Shown: positions 37,998 to 47,260 of the stretch, piece by piece
Layout: each line of letters begins with the position of its first letter
Position numbering within the stretch: position 1 is the first letter of the stretch
From: Hydrogenophilales bacterium
Lineage (GTDB): Bacteria > Pseudomonadota > Gammaproteobacteria > Burkholderiales > Thiobacillaceae
DNA: 64,000 nt
Assembly (NCBI GenBank): GCA_016195805.1
Contig: JACPYT010000014.1
Coordinates: forward strand, 1 to 64,000
Reading direction: 5' to 3'
Notes under the pieces: model-generated
Database searches by the model: none
Told to the model about the DNA's origin: nothing
The model's input: only the letters and a program-made list of their open reading frames with translations
Position numbers and translations under genes: made by a program

Positions 37998-39152
37998 GTG
38001 GTTTTATCAACCGCCCAGGTAAAAATCAAAGTGATCGCCAAGCCGTTGCGCATTGTGTCCTCTTCCGCATCGTCACCTCCGCAACGCGACACGCGTCCCC
38101 GCGGGAGCGCGCGCGTCGTCATCGTCGACGACCGGAGCACTGCGCGCAGCCTGCTGGAAGGTCTGGCCCGCACACTCGAGCCGGGTGTGATCGTGGAAAG
38201 CTATGCCGATCCGCTCGACGCGCTGGCGCAGATGCAGCACGACACGCCCGACCTCGTCATCACCGATTACCGCATGCCCGGCATGGACGGCATCGAGTTC
38301 ACCCGCCGCATCCGCGCGGAACGCCGCCTGGCCGACGTACCCATCATCATCGTCACCGTTGTAGAAGATCGCCAGATCCGCTACCAGGCGCTGGAAAACG
38401 GCGCCACCGATTTCCTCACCCGCCCCATCGATCCGCAGGAATGCCGCGCCCGCTGCCTCAATCTGCTGGCACTGCGACGCAGCCAGAAAATCGTGTCGGA
38501 CCGTGCCCTGTGGCTGGAGGACCAGGTCTTGCAGGCCACCCGCGAAGTGCGCACGCGCGAACGCGAAACCCTGATGAAACTGGCCAAGGCAGGCGAATAT
38601 CGCGACGAGGATACCGGCAACCACATCGTCCGCATGTCGAAGTATGCGCGCCTGATTGCGGAGGAGCTCAAGCTCACCGCAATGGAGTGCGACGAGATCG
38701 AAGCCGCTGCACCCATGCACGACATCGGCAAGATAGGCATCCCCGACCAGATTCTGCTCAAACCCGGGCGCCACACTCCGGAAGAACAGGAAATCATGCG
38801 GCGCCATCCGCTGATCGGCCACGAGATTCTCGCCGACAGCCCGTCGCGTTACCTGCAGATGGGTGCAGTCATCGCACTTGGCCACCATGAAAAATTCGAT
38901 GGTAGCGGTTATCCGCAAGGCCTGGCGGGCGAGGACATCCCGCTCCCCGCACGTATTGTGGCCGTGGCCGACGTATTCGACGCGCTCACCTCCAACCGTC
39001 CTTACAAGCGGGCATGGTCGTTCCAGGATGCGCTGAAGTACATCCAGACGGAAAGCGGGCGCCACTTCGATCCCGCCTGCGTCCGGGCATTCGAACTGCG
39101 CATCGATGCCGTGGCGGCCATCATGCGCGCGCTTGGCGACAGCTCCGACTAA
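37998..39152 (+). CDS. rpfG: RpfG-like response regulator with HD-GYP phosphodiesterase
   Basis: Up to 384 residues. The receiver domain (about 38-155) has phospho-Asp in LVITDYRMPGMDG. The HD-GYP domain (about 190-370) has HDIGKIGIPD and HHEKFDGSGYP, so it should degrade cyclic-di-GMP. Start is uncertain: GTG at 37998 or GTG at 38031; neither has a good ribosome site. It precedes an RpfC-type kinase by 10 bp, forming the DSF receptor pair with rpfF. Confidence 0.92.
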   Translation: MVLSTAQVKIKVIAKPLRIVSSSASSPPQRDTRPRGSARVVIVDDRSTARSLLEGLARTLEPGVIVESYADPLDALAQMQHDTPDLVITDYRMPGMDGIEFTRRIRAERRLADVPIIIVTVVEDRQIRYQALENGATDFLTRPIDPQECRARCLNLLALRRSQKIVSDRALWLEDQVLQATREVRTRERETLMKLAKAGEYRDEDTGNHIVRMSKYARLIAEELKLTAMECDEIEAAAPMHDIGKIGIPDQILLKPGRHTPEEQEIMRRHPLIGHEILADSPSRYLQMGAVIALGHHEKFDGSGYPQGLAGEDIPLPARIVAVADVFDALTSNRPYKRAWSFQDALKYIQTESGRHFDPACVRAFELRIDAVAAIMRALGDSSD

Positions 39153-39162
39153 ACCAGCCACC

Positions 39163-41685
39163 ATGCCAAGCTTGCCGCGTCCCGCTTTTTTCGTCCGCCT
39201 GCAAAGGCTGATTCAGGCACGGCCGGACACCGAGTTTCAGCAGGCCCTGATTCGCCTGTGCATCGTTGTCGGCTTCTACCTGTATTTCTCGCTGGACTGG
39301 CAGGGAAATAGCCCTGCCATGGCCGAGCAGGTCCACATCATCGGCCTGACCCTCACGTTCGTTTCCCTGTCATTGCTGATCGGCTCACTCCTCGACCCAG
39401 GCGTGTCCGTTGCCCGCCGCAGCATCGGCATGCTGCATGACTTCACAGTCGCCACCTACATGCTGGCCATTTCGAACGAGACCGGGGCACCCGTTGTGGC
39501 CACCTATCTCTGGGTCACCCTGGGCAACGGATTCCGTTATGGGATGTCTTACCTGCATGTCTCGACGATTGCCTCGGCAATCGGGTTCATCGTGGTGTAT
39601 CAACTCAATCCCTTCTGGCATGCGCATAGCTCGCTATGGATGGGTATATGGCTGACGCTCATCGTAGTTCCCCTTTATGCGTCGACCCTGCTGAAGCAAC
39701 TGCACGGTGCCGTCAAGCGCGAGAAGGAAGCCAACCAGGCCAAATCGAGTTTCCTGGCCAACATGAGCCACGAACTCCGTACCCCGCTGAACGGCGTCAT
39801 CGGCGTCGCCGACCTGCTGGCAGAGACGAAACTCGACAAGGAACAAAGAGAATTCGCCCAGATCATCCGTGCATCGGCCAACACCCTGCTCGAACTGATC
39901 GAGAACGTGCTCGACATTTCACGTATCGAAGCCGGTCGGATTTCCACGAACGAGGAGGATTTCGACCTTCACCGCGTGGTGAACGGCACGATCGCGATGA
40001 TGGAAACGCAGGCCCAGGGCAAGGGACTGGTACTGGCGTCGCACATCGCGCCGCAGACGCCGTTTCACCTGCATGGCGATGCGCGCCACCTGCGCCACGT
40101 CCTCATCAACCTGATCGGCAATGCCATTAAGTTCACTGAACATGGACGGGTGGACATCTACATCCGTCCGATCGGACAAGCCCATCCGCAGCGCTTGCGC
40201 TTCGAGGTCGTCGATACCGGCATCGGCATTTCGGAAGCCGCCCTGCCCCGCGTGTTCGACAGCTTTACCCAGGGAGATCCGACCATCACGCGCCGTTTCG
40301 GCGGCAGCGGCCTCGGCACGACCATTGCCAAGCAGCTGGTGGAAGCGCTCGGCGGCCAGATCGGCTTGCACAGCCGCGAAGGGGAAGGCACGACATTCTG
40401 GTTCGAATTGCCGTTTGCCGTACAGACGAGTCAATCCGGTCCCGCGCCCGAACAGTTCGACGCGCCGATGCGGGTGGCGATTCTGGCGGGCGGCGAGCTC
40501 ACGGCCCGTATTCAGACCGTGATCCGCAACTGGGGTGCCGACACCGTGGCAGTCGACAATACCACCCGCCTGGCCGCCGAGTTGTCCACCTATCTGGCGG
40601 GTGGCATGCCGCTGGGTGCGGTCGTGGTGGAACGCAGCGTCCTGCCGGGCGACCCGGTCGCTTTCCTGCATTTGCTGCGCGACGATCCCAGCCTGGTCAC
40701 CCTGCCGGTCATCCTGATCGAATCCGACGACAGCATCCCGCTGTCGCGCGATGCGCAGCTGCTGCGCGGCGGTTACGCCTCGGTGCTGCGCACGCCCGTC
40801 AACACGACCCTGCTGTTCAACGCCATCCATGCCGTCGTCAGCCACGACATGCCCGCCAACGTGGTATCGCTGGCCGATCATTTCCAGTCGCAGGCAGGAC
40901 ATGCGCCGGGGCTGAACATCCTGGTGGCGGAAGACAATCCGGTCAACCAGCGGGTGATCCGCGGCCTGCTGGAACATGCCGGCCACAAAACCTATCTGGC
41001 GCATGACGGCGAAGAGGCACTGGCCATGCTCGAATCCGGCGACCAGACGTTCCACCTCGCCATCATCGACATGCACATGCCGCAACTGTCCGGACCCGAA
41101 GTGGTGCAACGCTGGCGCTTCATGGAAACGGGGCATTTGCCCATCATCATGCTCACCGCCGACGCACGCGGCGAGGCACAGACGGCGTGCCAGGATGCGG
41201 GCGCCGACACCTTCCTCACCAAGCCCGTCAACAGCCGCGAACTCGTGGATATGATTGCGCGACTGGCAAGTCAGTCGATACGCCCTCCTGCTGTCGCGGT
41301 CCCGTCCCGCGCACAGGCCGAAACGGAACTGGATGAATCGGTGCTCGACAACCTCGCCCAACTGGGCGGGCACGTCTTTGTGCAGGATCTGATTGCCAGT
41401 TTTGCTGAAGACAGCGAACGCTCGCTGCGCGACATCGAACGCGCCCTGGCCGCGCAGGACTATGGCCAATGGCATGACCAGTTGCACATGCTCAAGGGCG
41501 GCGCCAGCGATGTCGGCGCCAACCGGCTGGCACACCTGTGCGCCGCAGCCGAGCGGATCAAACCCTATGAAATGGGTGACATCGGCGCACGCCAGAAACT
41601 GGACGACGTGCGGCTTGCGCTCGCCGAAGCGCAAGCCGCGCTGACAGCCTATCTGGATCGCACCTTACGCGCTGAAAGCATTTGA
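39163..41685 (+). CDS. rpfC: RpfC-like hybrid sensor histidine kinase
   Basis: 840 residues. N-terminal membrane segments (about 20-165), HisKA with phospho-His203 in NMSHELRTPLNG, HATPase domain (DTGIGISEAALP, GGSGLGTTIAKQL), a receiver with Asp in LAIIDMHMPQLSG, and a C-terminal Hpt domain with LHMLKGGASDVGA. This order matches RpfC, the DSF receptor. The 3' end overlaps that of rpfF by 21 bp. Confidence 0.93.
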   Translation: MPSLPRPAFFVRLQRLIQARPDTEFQQALIRLCIVVGFYLYFSLDWQGNSPAMAEQVHIIGLTLTFVSLSLLIGSLLDPGVSVARRSIGMLHDFTVATYMLAISNETGAPVVATYLWVTLGNGFRYGMSYLHVSTIASAIGFIVVYQLNPFWHAHSSLWMGIWLTLIVVPLYASTLLKQLHGAVKREKEANQAKSSFLANMSHELRTPLNGVIGVADLLAETKLDKEQREFAQIIRASANTLLELIENVLDISRIEAGRISTNEEDFDLHRVVNGTIAMMETQAQGKGLVLASHIAPQTPFHLHGDARHLRHVLINLIGNAIKFTEHGRVDIYIRPIGQAHPQRLRFEVVDTGIGISEAALPRVFDSFTQGDPTITRRFGGSGLGTTIAKQLVEALGGQIGLHSREGEGTTFWFELPFAVQTSQSGPAPEQFDAPMRVAILAGGELTARIQTVIRNWGADTVAVDNTTRLAAELSTYLAGGMPLGAVVVERSVLPGDPVAFLHLLRDDPSLVTLPVILIESDDSIPLSRDAQLLRGGYASVLRTPVNTTLLFNAIHAVVSHDMPANVVSLADHFQSQAGHAPGLNILVAEDNPVNQRVIRGLLEHAGHKTYLAHDGEEALAMLESGDQTFHLAIIDMHMPQLSGPEVVQRWRFMETGHLPIIMLTADARGEAQTACQDAGADTFLTKPVNSRELVDMIARLASQSIRPPAVAVPSRAQAETELDESVLDNLAQLGGHVFVQDLIASFAEDSERSLRDIERALAAQDYGQWHDQLHMLKGGASDVGANRLAHLCAAAERIKPYEMGDIGARQKLDDVRLALAEAQAALTAYLDRTLRAESI

Positions 41686-42570
41686 CGGGCCGGCCGCGAC
41701 GGCCGTTTCAACCTTGCTCGTTTGCCGGCTGACCAGTCGCTCCATCATCCGCAAGTCCTTGGGCTCCAGACGCAAGGCGGCCTCCACCCACACTTCGGTG
41801 ATACGGATCAACTCATCGTACGAGACCGGCTGGCTGATTTCGCGCGCACCGCGCAGGGCGAGAATCCCGTTGCGCGATTTCTCTTCGCGCCGGACGTAGT
41901 CATACACCGCGCCCTCGCCTTCCCCAGGCTCTGCCAGCACATCGACCACGCCCATTTCGTAAAGCTCTTCAGCCAGATAAAGCTTTCCGCTGAGGATGAT
42001 TTTCTCGGCCTTGTGGTGTCCGACGCGACGCCCCAGAAAAGTCATCGCACCCATGCCAGGAAACAGGTTGAACAGGATTTCCGGCAGCCCCATGCGGGCG
42101 CCGCGCTCGGCGATCAGGACATTGGCCGCAAGCGCGCTTTCAAATCCGCCGCCGAGCGCCTGCCCCTGAACCAGCGCAATGCTCGTCACATTGGGCCGGT
42201 TCAGATGGCTGTGCACCGCATACGAGCAGTCGATGCAGGATATCGCGTAGTGATACAGCGCATCGCGATCGCGCGCCGCAATATGCTGCATGAACAGATT
42301 GAGGTCGCCCCCCAGGCTGAATGTGTCGGGCACGTTCGACGCCAGAACGAAATATTTCACGTCCGTCTCGGCGGGATCGTCAATCATACCCACCATGCCG
42401 TTTCCCCAGGCCAGCAACTCGCGCAACAGGGTAGGCGTGAAGCAGGGGCGCGGTTGCGCGTGCATGTAGCCCCAGGCGATCTGGTTATGCGGATCGAAAT
42501 AGGTGGTGAGCTGCGTGTATGCGTTCTGCTGCGGTTGCAGTGCGGTCCGTACGGCTTGCAGGTGCGCCAT
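41665..42570 (-). CDS. rpfF: RpfF-like DSF synthase (crotonase fold)
   Basis: 301 residues. Catalytic glutamates E144 (GGGFESALAANVLIAERG) and E164 (MGLPEILFNLFPGMGAM) match E141 and E161 of Xanthomonas RpfF. It makes cis-2-unsaturated fatty acid signal from acyl-ACP. ATG 42570 has a GGAG box; a GTG five codons upstream is less likely. Convergent with rpfGC, as in related Betaproteobacteria. Confidence 0.93.
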   Translation of the reverse strand: MAHLQAVRTALQPQQNAYTQLTTYFDPHNQIAWGYMHAQPRPCFTPTLLRELLAWGNGMVGMIDDPAETDVKYFVLASNVPDTFSLGGDLNLFMQHIAARDRDALYHYAISCIDCSYAVHSHLNRPNVTSIALVQGQALGGGFESALAANVLIAERGARMGLPEILFNLFPGMGAMTFLGRRVGHHKAEKIILSGKLYLAEELYEMGVVDVLAEPGEGEGAVYDYVRREEKSRNGILALRGAREISQPVSYDELIRITEVWVEAALRLEPKDLRMMERLVSRQTSKVETAVAAGPSNAFSA

Positions 42571-42744
42571 GATGTCTATCTCCACGTATTCATTGATCGG
42601 TCAGTGCCGAATTTTCGGCATGTGTCGAAAGACTAACGCGAGCGCTGTGGCCACTCAAGCATGAAATCGTTACACGCGACGCAACTCAACATCTGGTGGA
42701 ATCCGGTGTTCGGAAACGCAAGATCGAGGCACCTGAGCCACATT

Positions 42745-43544
42745 CTAGAACGTCCATACCATACGCAGCGCCAGCACAAACAACAGCAGCGCGAAAACCC
42801 GCTTCAGCGGTCGGACCGGCAGACGATGGGCGGTGCGCGCACCCAGCGGCGCAGTCGGCACGCTGCCCACACGATGCCGGCAAGCGCCGGCAGGTAGACG
42901 AAGCCCAGGCTGCCCGCGGGCAGACCGCTCGCATGCCAGCCGCCCAGCATGTAGCCTGCCGCACCGGCCAGCGCGATCGGAAAGCCGATCGCGGCCGAGG
43001 TGGCGATCGCCCGGTGCAACGGGACGTTGTGCCACAGCATGAAGGGCACCGACAGGGTGCCGCCGCCGATGCCGACCCAGCTCGACACCGCGCCGATCAC
43101 GCCGCCCGCCAGCGTCGTTGCGATGCGTCCCGGCAGTCCGCGATGCGGCGCCGGCCTGAAATCCAGCCACATCTGGATGGCGGCATAGAACAGGAAGACG
43201 ACGAAAAACACCTTCAATACCGCCGCCGACATCTGCGCCGCCAGCACCGCGCCGGCCAGCGTGCCGAGCACGATGCCGGGGGCGATGCGCCGCACCAGCG
43301 GCCATTCGACGGCACCGTGGCGATGGTGCGCACGCACACTGGACAGCGAGGTGAACAGGATGGAGGCGAGCGACGTGCCGAGCGCCAGCTGCGGCTCCAT
43401 CCCGGCCGCCAGGCCGTGCGCGCGCAGCAGCATGATCAGCACCGGCACGATGAGGAGGCCGCCGCCGACGCCGAGCAGTCCCGCGACGAAGCCGACCGCC
43501 AGCCCCAACCCGCCGTAGGCAGCGAACAGCGCCGGGTCGGCCAT
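42745..43544 (-). pseudogene. Sulfite exporter TauE/SafE family permease, frameshifted near its 3' end
   Basis: The first part (43544 to about 42872) encodes a normal TauE/SafE permease (GLGLAVGFVAGLLGVGGG; VSSWVGIGGGTLSVPFML) with about seven membrane segments. Near 42868-42873 the frame shifts. The family C-terminus (APLGARTAHRLPV, then LLLFVLALRMVW) continues in another frame to a stop at 42745. As written the first frame ends at 42804 after 246 residues with an aberrant tail. Restoring one base after ATCGT (minus strand) repairs it. It may be a sequencing error or recent mutation. Start overlaps the EVE stop (TAATG). Confidence 0.85.
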
Positions 43545-43999
43545 TACAGATGCTTGACGATGAAGGCGTATTCGGCCGGGTCGACCGGGGTGATCGAAAG
43601 GCGGTTGCCCTTCTGCAGGATGCGCATGTTGGCGAGCTCGGGATAGGCTCGGATTTCCGACAGCGGCATCAGCCGCGTCTTCTTCACCAGCTTGACGTCG
43701 ACGTTGAACCAGCGCGGCGTTTCCGGCGTGGCCTTGGGGTCGAAATACTTGTTCTTCGGATCGAACTGGGTGGCGTCGGGATACGCCGCCACGCTGACTT
43801 CGGCCAGCCCGGCAATGCCGGGTTCAGCGCACGACGAATGGTAGAACAGCACCTTGTCGCCGGGTTTCATCTGGTCGCGCATGAAATTGCGCGCCTGGTA
43901 GTTGCGCACGCCGTACCAGGCAACGCTCTGCTTGGGCATGGCAGCGAGGTCATCGATGCTGACGTCGCTCGGTTCGGATTTCATCAGCCAGTAACGCAT
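43544..43999 (-). CDS. EVE domain protein
   Basis: 151 residues. MRYWLMKSEPSDVSIDDL and WYGVRNYQARNFMRDQM, plus LFYHSSC, are the EVE (PUA-like) signature, predicted to bind modified nucleotides in RNA or DNA. Function otherwise unknown. Its stop overlaps the TauE/SafE start. Confidence 0.95.
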   Translation of the reverse strand: MRYWLMKSEPSDVSIDDLAAMPKQSVAWYGVRNYQARNFMRDQMKPGDKVLFYHSSCAEPGIAGLAEVSVAAYPDATQFDPKNKYFDPKATPETPRWFNVDVKLVKKTRLMPLSEIRAYPELANMRILQKGNRLSITPVDPAEYAFIVKHL

Positions 44000-44042
44000 A
44001 TCGATTTTTCCGTTGATCCCGAAACCCGCTCCGGCCAGGCGA

Positions 44043-44702
44043 TCAGACCGTGCCCCGGGTTTGGCGAAAAGACAGGGCGGCAAATACGACGCCGACCACC
44101 ACGCCGCCCAAGGCATCCAGGACGACATGCTGCCGGGTGGCGATGGTCGACCAGATGATAACTGAACATTGCAGCGCGCTCAGCCACTGCAGGGTTTTCG
44201 GCGCGTCGAGCTGGCCGAACACCCGATTGAGCCAGAAGGCCGAAAACACGGCGGAGGCGACATGCAGGGAGGGGAAGGCGTTGCCTGCCGCATCCAGGCC
44301 CTTGATCAGGGCGAATTCCGGATAGGCTTTCCAGTCGATGGAAAATGGCGGGGTGCTCGTCGGGAAAAGCCAGAAAATCGCCAGGCAGAACAGGCACAGC
44401 CAGCCCATCCAGAGACCGAACCCAAGCAGGGAACGCAGGCTGCCCAGCAGAGCCGGCGCCAGCGAAACATAGACCCAGAGCGAGACGTAGGCCGGAAATG
44501 CCGAAGGCGAAAACCCGATCCAGGTGTCGAGCCAGGTCACAGGCATGACGAGGGGCGGCGTGAGCGGATTGTGGAGAACCGTGAAATAGCCCCAGAAGAA
44601 CAGGACCATGAAGCTCATGGTCCCGAACGCCTTGAGCGGCCACATGTAGACCACGCGGTCAGCAATCTGGCGGTGCCAGGAGGGTGCGAGTGAAGACGGC
44701 AT
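44043..44702 (-). CDS. PAP2-family membrane phosphatase
   Basis: 219 residues, about six membrane segments. PAP2 motifs: SLHVASAVF and RQHVVLDALGG, with a weak first motif. It would dephosphorylate a lipid phosphate. It faces away from the pigment cluster, sharing the 105-bp gap 44703-44807. Start ATG at 44702. Confidence 0.9.
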   Translation of the reverse strand: MPSSLAPSWHRQIADRVVYMWPLKAFGTMSFMVLFFWGYFTVLHNPLTPPLVMPVTWLDTWIGFSPSAFPAYVSLWVYVSLAPALLGSLRSLLGFGLWMGWLCLFCLAIFWLFPTSTPPFSIDWKAYPEFALIKGLDAAGNAFPSLHVASAVFSAFWLNRVFGQLDAPKTLQWLSALQCSVIIWSTIATRQHVVLDALGGVVVGVVFAALSFRQTRGTV

Positions 44703-44769
44703 CAGTGACTGCAATGAGTTGGGCACACGGAACGCTGGTTCTGGAAAGCCCGCAGGGCGTCGGGAAGCC

Positions 44770-44798
44770 TTGGGGCCAGGGGGGCGATCGGGTAAAAT
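44770..44798 (+). promoter_or_regulatory. Possible promoter of the pigment cluster
   Basis: TTGGGG, 17-bp spacer, TAAAAT. Predicted start near 44805, so the ATG at 44808 would be almost leaderless. There is no Shine-Dalgarno before that ATG, which supports the idea. Confidence 0.4.
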
Positions 44799-44807
44799 TT
44801 GTGCAGT

Positions 44808-45047
44808 ATGAAATCCATTGAACTGATACGCAATTTTCTCAATGCCCGACAAGACATTGAGGCGACAAAAGTGGTTCCTGAAGCGTTGCTGGCCGATCTC
44901 GGTGTTGACTCCCTGATGATGCTCGAACTGATCTTCGAATTCGAGGATCGGCTCAGCATCAAGCTGCCCCACGACCTGAAAAGCCCGAAGACCGTCGGCG
45001 AAATGGTGGCGCTGATGGACGGGCTGATCGCCAGCCAGAAGGGCTGA
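44808..45047 (+). CDS. Acyl carrier protein 1 of the aryl polyene cluster
   Basis: 79 residues. The phosphopantetheine Ser is in LGVDSLMMLEL near residue 36. Carries polyene intermediates. Begins the plus-strand biosynthetic arm, 3 bp before the ketosynthase. Start ATG lacks a ribosome site. Confidence 0.9.
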   Translation: MKSIELIRNFLNARQDIEATKVVPEALLADLGVDSLMMLELIFEFEDRLSIKLPHDLKSPKTVGEMVALMDGLIASQKG

Positions 45048-45050
45048 ATC

Positions 45051-46307
45051 ATGAACCCGCGGCGTGTAGCGATTACCGGCCTCGGCCTGGTCAGCCCGTA
45101 TGGTGGGGATCTTACCGATTTTTTCGCCCGCCTGACCGCCGGTGAATCGGCCATCCGCCACCTGTCGACCGACGACCAGCCGCAGCCGCTTTCCATTCCC
45201 TTCGTCAGCTGTCCGGCCTTCGACGCGGATGCCGAACTCGGCAAGCCGCTTGCCTCGATGATGGACCGCTTCGCCCAGCTTGGCATGGCCGCCGCCTTCA
45301 CGGCCTGGGCGGATGCCGGCCTGCCGCGCGCCGCCGACGCCGGGTCGCGCGACCACTGGGGCGTCGCCTGGGGCACCGCGCTGGGCGGCACGCTGGCCTA
45401 CGAAAAGGGCTACCGGGATCTGTGGCAGCGGGGCCGCGATCGTCTGCCGCCGCTTACCGTCCTGCTCGGCATGAACAACGCCGCCAACGCCCACATTTCG
45501 ATCCAGCTCGGCCTCGGCGGCGTCAGCATGAGCCATACGGTGGCCTGCGCCTCGTCGGCCATTGCCATCGGCGAGGCCTTCCGCCGCGTGCGCAGCGGCG
45601 AGGCGCCGGTGATGCTCACCGGCGGTTCCGACGTGCCGCAGGCCTACGGCGTCGCCCGCGCGTGGGAAGCCCTGCGGGTGATGGCGCCCGGCGATGCGAA
45701 AACCTCGGCCGCCGCCTGTCGCCCCTTCGCCGCCGACCGCCGTGGCCTGGTGCTGGGCGAGGGTGGCGCGGCGCTGGTGCTCGAGGACTGGGAGCATGCC
45801 GTCGCCCGCGGTGCCCGCATCCACGGCGAAATCGTCGGCTACGGCACGAGTTGCGATCACAGTCATCTGGTCCGCCCGGAAGTCGCCGGCCAGGTCCGCG
45901 CATTGAATGCGACCCTGGCCGATGCCGGACTGGCCGCTGCCGACATCGATTACGTCAACGCCCATGGCACGGCGACCGCCGAAGGCGACCCGGTCGAGAT
46001 CGCCGCGCTCAGGGCCGTTTTCGGCGAACGCGCCGAAACGCTGCCGGTCAGTGCTACCAAATCCATGCATGGCCACCTGCTCGGTGCGGCCGGCGCCATC
46101 GAGGCCATCGCCACCGTGCTGGCCCTGCGGGAACAGGCCATTCCGCCGACTGCCAATCTGAACCCGGACACCCTCGACCCCGCCTGCAGCGGCGTCGACC
46201 ACGTGTTCAGCGGCCGGCACGGCGTGAGCTTGCGCACTGCGCTGTCCAATTCCTTCGCCTTCGGCGGCAGCAACGCGGTGCTCGCGTTCCGCGCCGTCAC
46301 CCGATAA
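45051..46307 (+). CDS. Beta-ketoacyl-ACP synthase (FabF-like)
   Basis: 418 residues. Active Cys in TVACASSAIA, the two His in NAHGTAT and KSMHGHLLGAAGAI. A condensing enzyme extending the polyene chain. Follows the ACP by 3 bp. Confidence 0.93.
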   Translation: MNPRRVAITGLGLVSPYGGDLTDFFARLTAGESAIRHLSTDDQPQPLSIPFVSCPAFDADAELGKPLASMMDRFAQLGMAAAFTAWADAGLPRAADAGSRDHWGVAWGTALGGTLAYEKGYRDLWQRGRDRLPPLTVLLGMNNAANAHISIQLGLGGVSMSHTVACASSAIAIGEAFRRVRSGEAPVMLTGGSDVPQAYGVARAWEALRVMAPGDAKTSAAACRPFAADRRGLVLGEGGAALVLEDWEHAVARGARIHGEIVGYGTSCDHSHLVRPEVAGQVRALNATLADAGLAAADIDYVNAHGTATAEGDPVEIAALRAVFGERAETLPVSATKSMHGHLLGAAGAIEAIATVLALREQAIPPTANLNPDTLDPACSGVDHVFSGRHGVSLRTALSNSFAFGGSNAVLAFRAVTR

Positions 46308-46325
46308 ATCCACGGAAAGTCCGCC

Positions 46326-46610
46326 ATGTCCGAACCCATCGCCCCGCAAACCGTCGACGCCCTGCTGCCGGAAGTCGCCGCCCTGATCGTCGAAGCCCTC
46401 AATCTTGAAATGACCCCCGAAGAAATCGACCCGGATGCGCCGCTGTTCGGCGAGGGTCTCGGACTGGATTCGATCGACGTGCTGGAAATCGCGCTGGTCA
46501 TTTCCAAGCACTACGGCTTTCAGCTGCGCTCGGACAACGCGGACAACGTGCGGATTTTTGCCTCCCTGCGCGCGTTGACCGCCTACATCGCCAGCCAGCG
46601 GACAAAATGA
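46326..46610 (+). CDS. Acyl carrier protein 2
   Basis: 94 residues. Ser in GLGLDSIDVLEIALVI near residue 50. A second ACP is typical of aryl polyene clusters (ApeE/ApeF). Its stop overlaps the next start. Confidence 0.9.
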   Translation: MSEPIAPQTVDALLPEVAALIVEALNLEMTPEEIDPDAPLFGEGLGLDSIDVLEIALVISKHYGFQLRSDNADNVRIFASLRALTAYIASQRTK

Positions 46611-47260
46611 CCGTGAGCGCGACCCAGGTGCTGCGCAGCCTGGCCCTGGTCGCCGTCATGGTCACCTGGGGCATCGCCGCATTTTTCGGCAGCACCGGGC
46701 AGGGCAGACCCGATTTCAACACGGCCGTCGGCGCAGCCCCCTTCGTCGCCCTCCTCGCCATGCTGCTCTGGCGGGTACGGCACCCGCTCGGGATAGCCGC
46801 TGGCGGCCTGCTTGTGGCCGGCACGCTGGCCTGGCTGTGGCCGTCGCTGCGCCAGAACGTCGCCCTGCTCTATTTCATCGAGCACCTCGGCACCAACCTG
46901 GCGTTTGCCGCGCTGTTCGGCAAGACCCTGTTCGGCCCCGGCGAACCGCTGATCACCCAGTTCGCCCGGATCGTCAACAACGGCGTGCTGTCCGGGCGCC
47001 AGCTCCGCTACACCCGGCAGGCCACGCTGGCCTGGACCGGCTTCTTCATCGCCAACGCCACGCTGTCGACACTGCTCTATGCGCTGGCACCCCATGCCGT
47101 CTGGTCGTTCTACGCCAGCCTGCTGACCGCGCCGCTGATCGGCCTGATGTTCGCCGCCGAACACCTGTGGCGCATGCGCGTGCTGCCGCCCGAAGAACGC
47201 CCCCGCATCGCCGACGTCTTCCGCGTCTGGCGCCAGCGCACCCCCGCCAAGGGCTCATGA
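46607..47260 (+). CDS. Membrane protein of the aryl polyene cluster
   Basis: 217 residues, about six membrane segments. It has no enzymatic motif. Resembles the small COG4648-type membrane protein found in aryl polyene clusters between ACP and ligase. Function unknown, perhaps positioning the lipid product. Overlaps both neighbours by 4 bp. Confidence 0.8.
   Translation: MTVSATQVLRSLALVAVMVTWGIAAFFGSTGQGRPDFNTAVGAAPFVALLAMLLWRVRHPLGIAAGGLLVAGTLAWLWPSLRQNVALLYFIEHLGTNLAFAALFGKTLFGPGEPLITQFARIVNNGVLSGRQLRYTRQATLAWTGFFIANATLSTLLYALAPHAVWSFYASLLTAPLIGLMFAAEHLWRMRVLPPEERPRIADVFRVWRQRTPAKGS

Noticed and set aside
44043-46511. Very long open frame on the minus strand covering PAP2 and opposite the ketosynthase
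   Set aside because: Only the last 219 codons look like a protein (PAP2). The rest is the antisense shadow of high-GC ACP and ketosynthase genes.
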